From the NCBI RefSeq assembly GCF_020783335.1, contig NZ_CP086068.1, positions 4,340,001-4,404,000 of the forward strand: 64,000 nucleotides of DNA, written 5' to 3'. The translations under genes were made by a program, and so were the position numbers. The DNA is from Mucilaginibacter daejeonensis (GTDB taxonomy: Bacteria; Bacteroidota; Bacteroidia; Sphingobacteriales; Sphingobacteriaceae). Position 1 is the first letter of the stretch. The number at the start of each line of letters is the position of its first letter. Under the pieces are notes generated by a model. It saw only the letters and a list, made by a program, of their open reading frames with translations, had not been told where the DNA came from and did no database searches. This document shows, one piece after another, positions 42,936 through 51,539 of this stretch.

Positions 42936-43006
42936 AGCCGTCATTTTAGATGATAAGCATACAGATCAGGTATCTGTTCGATCATTTAAAATGACGGCTC
43001 TTTTTT
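42936..43006. terminator. Bidirectional terminator between the HIT gene and ruvC
   Basis: A 13-base perfect stem, AGCCGTCATTTTA (42936-42948) with TAAAATGACGGCT (42987-42999), with a long loop. A T-run follows on the plus strand at 43001-43006 and an A-rich run precedes it, so it can end the plus-strand HIT transcript and, read from the other side, the minus-strand ruvC one. Confidence 0.8.
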
Positions 43007-43013
43007 AAGCGGA

Positions 43014-43613
43014 TCACTCCTTCTTTTTGATCTGTAAGGGGTTGGCTACCCGCTTGCTGTTATCCTTCACAAAAGCCTCCCAGCCAGAATAGCTGATCTT
43101 GCTTCCCCTGCCCGTGGTGATCTTTTGGAAGCTATGACAAACGGCCACGGCCAATCCGTCGGTAGCATCCAAGAACTCAGGAGTTTCTTTAAAATTTAAC
43201 AAACGTTGCAGCATGGCAGCTACCTGCTCTTTGGTGGCATTACCGTTGCCCGTGATCGCTTGCTTGATCTTACGCGGCGAGTACTCGTTGACCGGGATAT
43301 TGCGTGATAAGGCGGCAGCTATGGCCGTACCCTGAGCCCTCCCCAGTTTGAGCATCACCTGGATATTCTTGCCATAAAAAGGTGCCTCGATAGCCAAAGC
43401 ATCGGGGTGATAATTATCGATCAGCGCTATCGTCTTTTCAAAGATGCGTTGCAGTTTGAGCATGTGCTCCTCGGTGGTGCCGGGTATCTTCACACTACCC
43501 AAGGCGATCAACTCCATTTTGGAGCCTGTCTCTTTCACCAGCCCGTATCCCATTACGGCGGTGCCCGGGTCGATGCCTAAAATAATGCGTTCTTTTTGCG
43601 GTTGCGCTATCAC
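43014..43613 (-). CDS. ruvC: Crossover junction endodeoxyribonuclease RuvC
   Basis: The 199-residue RuvC, which cuts Holliday junctions during recombination. Catalytic acids can be seen: D15 in ILGIDPGTAV, E76 in ALAIEAPFYG and D149/D152 in FLDATDGLAVAVCH. A C-terminal extension of about 30 residues is basic. The start is a GTG at 43613 and there is no better ATG before the first catalytic aspartate. The TAnnTTTG box at 43625-43618 ends only 4 bases upstream, so the transcript may be leaderless. It starts 27 bases after the aat stop. Confidence 0.95.
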   Translation of the reverse strand: MIAQPQKERIILGIDPGTAVMGYGLVKETGSKMELIALGSVKIPGTTEEHMLKLQRIFEKTIALIDNYHPDALAIEAPFYGKNIQVMLKLGRAQGTAIAAALSRNIPVNEYSPRKIKQAITGNGNATKEQVAAMLQRLLNFKETPEFLDATDGLAVAVCHSFQKITTGRGSKISYSGWEAFVKDNSKRVANPLQIKKKE

Positions 43614-43617
43614 ACAG

Positions 43618-43625
43618 CAAAGATA
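43618..43625 (-). promoter_or_regulatory. Putative -7 promoter box of ruvC
   Basis: TATCTTTG on the minus strand matches TAnnTTTG. Its last base is 4 bases before the GTG start of ruvC, so any transcript would begin at or next to the start codon. No TTG -33 element was found at the normal distance. Confidence 0.4.
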
Positions 43626-43640
43626 GCTTTTAAACGGCGG

Positions 43641-44270
43641 TCAGCCTTGTAGTATATGCAGATACTCGTCCCGGCTGATGAAGATAGCACCCATACTTTC
43701 GAGGTGTTCGGTATGTACCTGACAATCGATGAGCTCAAAACCACCGTTGAGACAAAGGTGAATGAGCGCGGTCTTAGAGGCGTTACTCACCTTACTGAAC
43801 ATGCTCTCGCCGCAGAACACCCTGCCGGTATCCACACCATACAGGCCGCCAACCAGCTCATCATCCTGCCAAACCTCGTAGGAATGTGCATGGCCATTAC
43901 GGTTGAGCTCGATGTAGGCCTCCTTCATATCATCGGTTATCCAGGTACCGTCCTGACCTTCGCGGGGCATAGCCGAGCACGCCTCAATGACCTGCGGAAA
44001 AGCCTCATCTACAGTGACCTTGAACCTACCCGAACGCAGCACCTGCCGCATGCTTTTACTGACCTTGAGCTGCGATGGATACAGCACGAACCGCTCATGA
44101 GGCGAATACCACAGGATCGGGGTATCATCACTATACCAGGGGAATATGCCCTGACGGTAGGCCAGCAACAACCGCTCGACCGACAGATCACCGCCTACGG
44201 CGAGCAGACCATCAGGCTCGGCAAGGGCCGGGTCGGGGAATAAAAGGCGGTCGTCTAACCTGAAGATCAT
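43641..44270 (-). CDS. aat: Leucyl/phenylalanyl-tRNA-protein transferase
   Basis: The 209-residue Aat, which adds Leu or Phe to N-termini beginning with Lys or Arg and so marks proteins for ClpAP degradation. The characteristic core is GGLYGVDTGRVFCGESMFSK followed by NASKTALIHLC. The N-terminus begins MIFRLDDRLLFPDPALAEPDGLLAVGG-type sequence. The 247-base gap upstream of it (44271-44517) holds A/T-rich sequence and no gene that I can support. Confidence 0.95.
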   Translation of the reverse strand: MIFRLDDRLLFPDPALAEPDGLLAVGGDLSVERLLLAYRQGIFPWYSDDTPILWYSPHERFVLYPSQLKVSKSMRQVLRSGRFKVTVDEAFPQVIEACSAMPREGQDGTWITDDMKEAYIELNRNGHAHSYEVWQDDELVGGLYGVDTGRVFCGESMFSKVSNASKTALIHLCLNGGFELIDCQVHTEHLESMGAIFISRDEYLHILQG

Positions 44271-44517
44271 GCCGCAAATATAACAGGGAACGGTATATAA
44301 CGTGATCTTATACCATGCGGCCGTGATCTGTTACATTTATGTGCATAACGCTGCCCTGCTTATCAACTGCTTGAAAATTCTTAATAATTACAGCTTTTTC
44401 TTGTTATTTCCGGAAATTCAAGCTTGTCGGAATGGTTAAAGCCAGCCTGTTTTGTTACATCTGTGAAACAGAAATGAAGTAGTGAAACAGCAGGTCGGTC
44501 GGCCAATTCGAACAACC

Positions 44518-46443
44518 TTATGCCTTTTTCCGGATCACCAGTTTTTTGTTCTGTGCACGGGTAATGGCGTCCATATATTGTTGCATTTCGGCGTATTTAG
44601 CGGCCGGGATCACGTGCTTATCCAGGTTGAACTTTACCGTACTGGTGAGCTCATTTTTGGCGGCATCGTACTTGTAGCTGGCATCATAGGTGCCGTAACT
44701 GAATTTTAGACTCACATTTTCAGGTACCGATTCAGCCTCGAAACCCTCGGGTAAACTGATCACCGTGGTACAGGCCTTTTGCATAGGATGATCAAAGTAA
44801 AAGTCGCCACGGCGCTTGTCTGTTACTGGCGGCGCGAATTGCCACAGGTCAAATACCCTCGGGCGGTAGAACTTCTTGTTACCGGCAGACAGCTCGGCAA
44901 AGGTATCGTACTCCAGATCAAAGTTCACTTCTTTAGTACCCGCACTATCGGCAGCTTCCTTGATATCGAACGCGGATGGTTGTTTAAAGTTGAGCGACCG
45001 GATCAGATAGGCCTTTTGCTGGTCCTGGCTAATGGTGGGCAATTCATCAACGAACAGGTCGCGGTAACCGCCCGTGCTCAGGATCTTCACTTTGGCCGTG
45101 GCGCCACCTTCCGGCGTCAGTTTGACCAAAACACGGCTATTGAACTGGTTATCGGCACGGGTGCTGCGTGGCGTATTCACCAGTTTGCCACCTTCCTCGG
45201 TAATGATCAGGGCGTTACGGTTCTCTGTAAATTCGCCCAATTTGCCAAAGGCGCTGGTGTTGCTGGTACATTCCAGCCAGGTGGTATCGCTTTTAAAAGG
45301 GATGCAAAGGATCACATGGTTAAAGGGTGAGGCCGGAAAATCAGCATCCACTGGCTCATCATTGGTACCGGAATTGATCACCGCGTAGTGCGACCGGATG
45401 CCGGCCGCTTTTAGCAAAGTGTACATGTAATTGGATAACGCTTTGCAATCACCATACTTGTTCTTATCAACAAATGATGCCGGGAATGGCTTTAATCCAC
45501 CTATGCCCAACTGCACGCTAACATAACGCATGTTCTGCTGCATATAGGTGTATAGCGCTTTAGCCTTGTCCTTATCGTTGTTGTAAGGCTCTACCATTTT
45601 CCTGATCTCGGCCACGCGCTGCGCCGAAAGGTCGCAAACGTCGGCATTGAGGTCTTGCTGCCACTGGCCAAAACTTTTCCAGGTACTGATGTCGCCCGGC
45701 CGGCCAAAGTACTCGAACTTATCCGCCGCGAACATGATCCTTGGCTCTACCGACCAGTCGGGCACGTTGTCTTCATGTTCCTCGGCTTTCAGGTCCTTTA
45801 CCTGCCAGGTGTAAACATCGTACTGACCTTGTTTTTCCTGATTAGGTACGATGTTGGTATTCTTGTTCTTGTACCTGAACTTAACTTCGGGCACAACCGA
45901 TATGCGATAAGTGGAGTTCTGTACCGAGGTCTCGCGCGGACGCAGGCGCCACTGAAAAAGATCGATGTAGCTATTCATCGACATCTCATAGATCTTCTCG
46001 ATGGTGATCGGGTAGCTGGCCACACTGTGCCGCAATGCCATAAAACGGCTATCGGTGATCATGGAGAACCCATCGGCGGCCGAGCGATCATACATATCGC
46101 TCTTGCTATATTTTTTGATGAGTTTGCCCTGCGCATCATACACCAGCATTTGAGCCGAGTTGATGCTGCTGAACTTTTTATCATAAGGCAGATACATGGA
46201 TGCCGAGGCGTCTCCCTTTTCGTCCAATATGGTCACTATATCATGTGTACGAGCCACGATGTGGCCCGGGCCCGATACTTTCATATCCTCCAGTGAATAG
46301 CGTACCACCCGGTGAGCATCTTGTTTAAGCTGTTCGGGTATGGCCGATGCGAGGTAAAGATCCTTAGGAATATTTTTATCCTGGGCAATGGCCGTGTTCA
46401 CGCATAACAAGGTCAGCGCGGCAAAAAATAGTTTTGAAGACAT
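44518..46443 (-). CDS. DUF3857 / transglutaminase-like protein (apparently active type)
   Basis: A 641-residue exported protein: signal peptide at 1-20 (ending NTAIA), an N-terminal DUF3857 domain of about 200 residues, then a transglutaminase-like domain and a C-terminal beta-rich DUF3858-like part. The catalytic-type residues are all in place: Cys333 in YGDCKALSN, His376 in PFNHVILC and Glu391 in TTWLECTS at the third position. Such proteins sit in the periplasm or at the surface and may act as peptidases or crosslinkers; their substrates are unknown. The paralogue lies 8 bases upstream in the same operon. Confidence 0.9.
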   Translation of the reverse strand: MSSKLFFAALTLLCVNTAIAQDKNIPKDLYLASAIPEQLKQDAHRVVRYSLEDMKVSGPGHIVARTHDIVTILDEKGDASASMYLPYDKKFSSINSAQMLVYDAQGKLIKKYSKSDMYDRSAADGFSMITDSRFMALRHSVASYPITIEKIYEMSMNSYIDLFQWRLRPRETSVQNSTYRISVVPEVKFRYKNKNTNIVPNQEKQGQYDVYTWQVKDLKAEEHEDNVPDWSVEPRIMFAADKFEYFGRPGDISTWKSFGQWQQDLNADVCDLSAQRVAEIRKMVEPYNNDKDKAKALYTYMQQNMRYVSVQLGIGGLKPFPASFVDKNKYGDCKALSNYMYTLLKAAGIRSHYAVINSGTNDEPVDADFPASPFNHVILCIPFKSDTTWLECTSNTSAFGKLGEFTENRNALIITEEGGKLVNTPRSTRADNQFNSRVLVKLTPEGGATAKVKILSTGGYRDLFVDELPTISQDQQKAYLIRSLNFKQPSAFDIKEAADSAGTKEVNFDLEYDTFAELSAGNKKFYRPRVFDLWQFAPPVTDKRRGDFYFDHPMQKACTTVISLPEGFEAESVPENVSLKFSYGTYDASYKYDAAKNELTSTVKFNLDKHVIPAAKYAEMQQYMDAITRAQNKKLVIRKKA

Positions 46444-46451
46444 GATAGGGT

Positions 46452-48437
46452 CTATCCTTTTTTAAGTACTACCTGCTCGTTCAGCATCTCGTGCATCTTT
46501 TTATAGAACTCGCGCAGGTAAGGGTAATCCTCCTTAGGATAAAAGTTCTTCTTGTTGTTGATCTGGTAACGGATCAGCAAAGTACCGTCCTCCTGGGCCA
46601 CTGTTCTATTGCACGATATGCTTTTGTCGGGCATCATCAGGCTTAGGCTTTTAGGCAGTGCATCGGTATGGTAACCAGCGGGTAGTTTGATCACCGTGGT
46701 CAGTGAGTAGGTATTGCAGTGGCCCAGATCAATGTTGCTCACCCTGTTCTCGGTGATGAACGGGTTGCTGCTCATACCCGAGAAGGGTATCGGGTTAAAG
46801 TAGATGTAATTATTGTCAGACCCGGTAAGTTCAAGCTTAAAGTTGATATTGTGATTGAGCGGCAAGCTATCCACATCAATGTTATCCATCTTTAATGAGG
46901 TAATGGTAAGGCTGTTGTTATTGCCACGCAGCTGATCGGTATACTTTTTCTCGCCGTTGGTCTTGAAGTTGGTCAAGCCGGCTAAACGCCCGTAGTTGAA
47001 GTTGCTGATCTGAGCGGTACCGCTCATGCGGCTATCTGCCGATATCTCGGCGTTAATGTAGGCCACATAGCGCTCAGGTACCTCATTGTCCACAAATTTA
47101 AGGTCGTACCTCTTATTATCCTTATCGACCCACAGGGCGTGCGAATTCAATACCTCGTCGGGTATATCCAGGTGGCTGTTATACTTGTTGGTGGCATCAA
47201 GCACATAATACTTGGTACTATCTACCGGTACGTAAACCACTGCACGGTTGAATTGATACAGGAACGAGAACGCCGGGTTCACTTTACCGTGCGAGCGGGT
47301 GCTCACCAGCATAGGATATGACCTTACGCCGCTTTGCTTAAGCAGGTGATAAAGGATCAGGTTCACTTCAGTAGAGTTACCTGTTTTCTTTTCCCATGCC
47401 TTTACGGTTCCGTCATTAGTATACCAGCGGTCGATGCCGTTCCATTTCATGGCGTTCTTTACCTCACCGAACAGGTAAGCTATCTTTTGTCCGTCGGTCT
47501 TCAGCGCTTTGGCCTTGGTGATCAGCTCTTCCTCGCCGGCCAGTTTACGCCTTAACTGCGAGCCAAAATCTTCGTGATCGGCCAGTATGCTACCTACCTT
47601 GGCCCAGGTGTCTGAAAATGATTGGGTGAAACCTGCCGGTGGTTGGAAGTGTACCAGTTGAAAATAGATCGTGCGGGTATTATCTACCTCTGAGCTCATG
47701 TACGGCTCCTTGATCATGGAAGGTACATCGTCCATCACGTACAACTCCTTATCCTCGTTAAGCATCACTGCATTGGTAGCACTGCCTGTAGTGATGGAGC
47801 GCGTTACCTTACTGGTTAAATGTTGGGTAAATGGCGCGTAGTTGCGCTGCTGGGTACGGAAGATGAACCACTCGGGTATGGTGGTGATCAGTTCGCTGTG
47901 TTTGACCGGGATGGTCTCCTGGAAGGCCCAATCGGGTATGCTGCTTAATGAATTTACGGTACGGCGGTATTTGTACTCGATCACCGATCCGGCCTTAACG
48001 TTCGGGAACGAAAAGATCATGGCCATTAGGTTCTTGTCCACGTTCTCGGTATACACCTGCTTTTTATCAAGCTTGGTCACCTCTACCTTGTCATTGTTCA
48101 GGTTAAAGATCTCGGCCTGCAGGTTGGTGATGTACTCATAACGGTTACCACCATAATATTCTATACGGATGTCGCCCTGCTTTTTGCCTGCATCGGTCAG
48201 TATCTTGATGCGCTTGTGGTATTCCACAACGATGTTAAAAGACTCATCGTAATAAACATCGCCTTTACTGAAAAGCACCATGGCGTTGGCGTCCTTCTCA
48301 AAGTCGCATGTCTTCATTTCAAGGTCGGCCTTGTCGATCTTGCCGAAAGCAGGTGTGTGGGATTCGATCTTTTGTTGTCCAAAAGACAGCGCGGTGCTCA
48401 ATAGCAACACCGCAAGAGGCATTAGGGTACGCTTCAT
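46452..48437 (-). CDS. DUF3857 / transglutaminase-like protein lacking the catalytic Cys and His
   Basis: A 661-residue paralogue of the next gene with the same domain order: signal peptide (1-20, ending LSFGQ), DUF3857, transglutaminase-like and C-terminal domains. In the position of the catalytic Cys it has Ser355 (TGNSTEVNL against YGDCKALSN), and in the place of the His it has Arg398 (QFNRAVV against PFNHVIL); the Asp414 of YVLDATN remains. Two of three catalytic residues are therefore lost, so it is probably not a working transglutaminase. I infer a structural or partner role for the active paralogue encoded 8 bases downstream. Confidence 0.88.
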   Translation of the reverse strand: MKRTLMPLAVLLLSTALSFGQQKIESHTPAFGKIDKADLEMKTCDFEKDANAMVLFSKGDVYYDESFNIVVEYHKRIKILTDAGKKQGDIRIEYYGGNRYEYITNLQAEIFNLNNDKVEVTKLDKKQVYTENVDKNLMAMIFSFPNVKAGSVIEYKYRRTVNSLSSIPDWAFQETIPVKHSELITTIPEWFIFRTQQRNYAPFTQHLTSKVTRSITTGSATNAVMLNEDKELYVMDDVPSMIKEPYMSSEVDNTRTIYFQLVHFQPPAGFTQSFSDTWAKVGSILADHEDFGSQLRRKLAGEEELITKAKALKTDGQKIAYLFGEVKNAMKWNGIDRWYTNDGTVKAWEKKTGNSTEVNLILYHLLKQSGVRSYPMLVSTRSHGKVNPAFSFLYQFNRAVVYVPVDSTKYYVLDATNKYNSHLDIPDEVLNSHALWVDKDNKRYDLKFVDNEVPERYVAYINAEISADSRMSGTAQISNFNYGRLAGLTNFKTNGEKKYTDQLRGNNNSLTITSLKMDNIDVDSLPLNHNINFKLELTGSDNNYIYFNPIPFSGMSSNPFITENRVSNIDLGHCNTYSLTTVIKLPAGYHTDALPKSLSLMMPDKSISCNRTVAQEDGTLLIRYQINNKKNFYPKEDYPYLREFYKKMHEMLNEQVVLKKG

Positions 48438-48749
48438 GTGATAAGGAATGATCGTACCAAATTACAAAGTTTTAAAAACTTTCAAAACAATTATACTACT
48501 TGATCTGTAAATGCGTTCTATTAAGTACGTCAAAAAATTATTCCCGTCGATCAAACCTTTAGCTCTGCTGGCCGTCGAAGTATAAATAAGCTGATCTATA
48601 GCTTCTGAACACACTCCTCTTTATTGATATAAATTTAACATGGCCACACTTGTTAACGATGCGGTAATAGCGCAACTTTACAATTGAGCATAGCATGTTA
48701 CGTTAATGAACATCAACATATACAGTTCTACTGACCATAACTGTTATAT
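48438..48749. other. Divergent intergenic region between the DUF3857 genes and DUF1800
   Basis: A 312-base region with no supported gene. On the minus strand there is a promoter-like run TTTTG, 18 bases, TAATTTGG, ending about 14 bases before the DUF3857 ATG; the box has one base less than the consensus TAnnTTTG. The DUF1800 side shows no full consensus match. The A/T content is higher than in the genes on each side. Confidence 0.4.
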
Positions 48750-50138
48750 ATGGACAATTCGAAGCAAATAAAGCATTTGTATGCACGGGCCGGCTTTGGC
48801 ATCGACCTTACCGACCTGCATCAGCAGCGCAACTGGAGCCCTAAAAAGGCACTCAAAAAGCTGTTCAAGGATTCGGAAACGATCACCCCGCTACAAGCCG
48901 TGACCGAGAACCTCGACATCACCTTTGGCTCGCGCAAGGATGCCACAGAAGAGGAGCGCAAGATGTTGCAGGAGAAACGCAACCAGCAGGAAAAGGCGCT
49001 CAATGCTGCCTGGATGCTGCAAATGAGCAACACCAAGGCTCAACTGCGCGAAAAGCTCACCTTGTTTTGGCATAACCACTTTGCCTGTAACATTGGCAAC
49101 TATTATTATCAGCAACAGCTAAATAACATACAGCGCAAGCATGCTCTGGGCAACTTCAAGACCTTGCTGGTCGAGGTATCGCAGTCGCCCGCCATGCTGC
49201 AGTTCCTGAACAATCAACAGAATTACAAAGGCCACCCCAACGAGAACTTTGCCCGCGAGCTGATGGAGCTTTTCACACTGGGCAGGGGGCATTATACTGA
49301 GCAAGACATCAAGGAATCGGCCAGGGCCTTTACCGGCTGGGCTTATAACGGCAAGACCGGCGACTTTACCTTTCGCCCGGGTAGTCATGACAACAAGCCC
49401 AAGACCTTCATGGGCCGCACCGACAACTTTTGCGGCGAGGATATTATCGATATCATCCTCGATAATAAGCAAACGGCCAAATACATCAGCACCAAATTGT
49501 ACCGCTACCTGGTGAACGAGATCCCTGACGAAGGGCACGTGAACCAGATGGCCGACGTTTTTTACAACAACAAATATGAGATAGCTCCGCTGCTGGAGTT
49601 CGTGCTCACGGCCGACTGGTTCTACGAGGATAAGAACGTTGGCAATCTGATCCGCTCGCCGGTGGAGCTTTTGGTGGGGCTCGACCGCAGGTTCTATATC
49701 ACTTACAATAACCCCGATGTGCTGCTGCAATTTCAGCGTACGCTGGGGCAGGTATTGTTCCGTCCGCCCAATGTGGCCGGCTGGCCGGGTGGCCGCAACT
49801 GGATCGACAGTTCATCGCTCATGTACCGCATGAAGATACCATCGACCATTTTGAACGCCGGCGTGATCGATTTTGCGGGCAAGGCCACCCCTGAGGATGA
49901 GGCCTATTTGGCATCACAGCGCAAGCAGCAGTTCAATGTGATCAAACGCGTGCAGGCCCAGCCTGATTGGAACAAGTTCTTGCAGGGAGTGCCGCTCAAG
50001 ATATCGCACGAAGAACTTGCGCAATACCTGCTGGAGCCGCCGATCAATGCCCGCATCAAGGCCGAGGTGGATGCCGCACCGGATATTAAAACACTGGTGA
50101 TCCAGTTGGTAAGCACGCCTGAGTATCAGTTATGTTAG
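48750..50138 (+). CDS. DUF1800 family protein
   Basis: A 462-residue DUF1800 protein. The family pattern is seen in LYARAGFGIDLTDLHQQ, EKLTLFWHNHFACNIGNYY and NENFARELMELFTLG, with RAFTGWAYN and PPNVAGWPGGRNWI further on. DUF1800 genes usually pair with DUF1501 genes, as here. The function is unknown. No signal peptide can be seen at its N-terminus (MDNSKQIKHLYARAG), although its partner has one, so it may be exported with the partner or stay in the cytoplasm. Confidence 0.92.
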   Translation: MDNSKQIKHLYARAGFGIDLTDLHQQRNWSPKKALKKLFKDSETITPLQAVTENLDITFGSRKDATEEERKMLQEKRNQQEKALNAAWMLQMSNTKAQLREKLTLFWHNHFACNIGNYYYQQQLNNIQRKHALGNFKTLLVEVSQSPAMLQFLNNQQNYKGHPNENFARELMELFTLGRGHYTEQDIKESARAFTGWAYNGKTGDFTFRPGSHDNKPKTFMGRTDNFCGEDIIDIILDNKQTAKYISTKLYRYLVNEIPDEGHVNQMADVFYNNKYEIAPLLEFVLTADWFYEDKNVGNLIRSPVELLVGLDRRFYITYNNPDVLLQFQRTLGQVLFRPPNVAGWPGGRNWIDSSSLMYRMKIPSTILNAGVIDFAGKATPEDEAYLASQRKQQFNVIKRVQAQPDWNKFLQGVPLKISHEELAQYLLEPPINARIKAEVDAAPDIKTLVIQLVSTPEYQLC

Positions 50139-50140
50139 TT

Positions 50141-50220
50141 ATAGGTTGAGCAGTTGAACGGTGAGTGGTTAAGTGGTTATCGAACCACTCACTATTCACT
50201 ACTTCGCCGCTCACTAAAGT
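50141..50220. repeat. Intergenic inverted-repeat element between DUF1800 and DUF1501
   Basis: A perfect 10-base stem, GTGAGTGGTT (50161-50170) with AACCACTCAC (50183-50192), with further related words (GTTGAGCAGTTGAACGG, CTATTCACTACTTCGCCGCTC) around it. It lies between the two genes of the operon and may form a hairpin in their mRNA. It shares the GTGAGTGGTT word with the element at 42424. Confidence 0.6.
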
Positions 50221-50228
50221 GAAACGCT

Positions 50229-51428
50229 ATGAAACGCAGAGATTTTTTAAAGACCAGCACCCTCGCCTCCAGCGCCCTGCTGATACCTGCTTTTTTAAAA
50301 CCTTTTGAAGGTTTTGCCATGGATGCCATCACCGGCCACAAGAACCTGGTGATCATTCAGCTATCGGGTGGTAATGATGGTTTGAACACCGTAGTGCCCT
50401 TTGGCAACGACATATATTACCAAAAGCGAAAAAGCATTGCCATTGCCAATACCGATGTGGTGAAGCTTAACGATATGCAGGGCCTCAACCCTGCCCTGGG
50501 CGCACTAAAGGAAATTTACGACCAGGGATGGATGAGCGTGATCAACTCGGTGGGCTACCCTAATCCCGACCGGTCACACTTCCGCTCCATGGATATATGG
50601 CAAACCGCCAGCGATGCCAACGAGTTCCTGACCACCGGCTGGATCGGCCGCTATCTTGATTCCAACTGCCAAACCTGTAAGGATCCGTATACGGCCATTG
50701 AGGTGGACGATACCCTTTCATTGGCCATGAAAGGCAAGAACATGAAAGGCATTGCCGTTCAGGACCCTAATAAATTATACCAAACCACCCGCGAGCCGTT
50801 TTTCAAGGACCTGGTTCACGGCCCTGAAGATGCCCACTTGCACGAGGATAACTTAGGCTACCTGTACAAGACCATGATCGAGACCTATTCATCGGCCGAT
50901 CACATTCAAAATACTTCCAAGATCTACAACGTAACGGCACCCTACCCTGCCACGGGCCTGGCCAACCAGTTGCGCACGGTATCCAAATTCATCAACTCAG
51001 GGCTCGAAACGCGCATCTACTATGTGTCATTAGGCGGATTTGACACCCACGTGGGGCAGCAGGCACAACAAGGTCGTCAGCTTAAGATCTATGGTGACGC
51101 GGTAGCGGCCTTTGTGAAGGACCTAAAGCAGACCGGCAAACTGGACGATACCCTGATCATGACCTTTAGCGAATTTGGCCGCCGCGTAGAGCAGAACGCC
51201 AGTAACGGCACCGACCATGGCACCGCCAACAATGTGTTCCTGTTCGGCGGTAAGCTCAGTAAGGCCGGTATATACAACGATGCTCCCGACCTGCAGAACC
51301 TTGACAACGGCGACCTTAAATACCAGGTGGATTTCAGAGATGTTTACGCTACCCTGTTGAATAAGTGGTTAGACGTTGATAACGCCAGCATATTGAACAA
51401 GAATTTTGCCGGATTGAACCTGGTATGA
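50229..51428 (+). CDS. DUF1501 family protein with twin-arginine signal
   Basis: A 399-residue DUF1501 protein. The N-terminus MKRRDFLKTSTLASSALLIP carries a Tat-type RRDFLK motif followed by a hydrophobic stretch, so it should be folded and exported by the Tat system (tatC is in this window). Family blocks include NLVIIQLSGGNDGLNTVVPF, NPDRSHFRSMDIWQTAS, LGGFDTHVGQQ and MTFSEFGRRVEQNASNGTDH, with aspartate and histidine residues reminiscent of sulfatase/alkaline-phosphatase-like enzymes. Its partner DUF1800 precedes it by 90 bases. The reaction is unknown. Confidence 0.93.
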   Translation: MKRRDFLKTSTLASSALLIPAFLKPFEGFAMDAITGHKNLVIIQLSGGNDGLNTVVPFGNDIYYQKRKSIAIANTDVVKLNDMQGLNPALGALKEIYDQGWMSVINSVGYPNPDRSHFRSMDIWQTASDANEFLTTGWIGRYLDSNCQTCKDPYTAIEVDDTLSLAMKGKNMKGIAVQDPNKLYQTTREPFFKDLVHGPEDAHLHEDNLGYLYKTMIETYSSADHIQNTSKIYNVTAPYPATGLANQLRTVSKFINSGLETRIYYVSLGGFDTHVGQQAQQGRQLKIYGDAVAAFVKDLKQTGKLDDTLIMTFSEFGRRVEQNASNGTDHGTANNVFLFGGKLSKAGIYNDAPDLQNLDNGDLKYQVDFRDVYATLLNKWLDVDNASILNKNFAGLNLV

Positions 51429-51539
51429 CCTTGGCCTTCTTGAATTGATAGTGGTCACTTAAGGATCGACGATCATCAAGTGATCCGATTTCTATCAAAA
51501 GCCTTGCATATTTACTAATTTATTTAGCAAATTTGTTGT

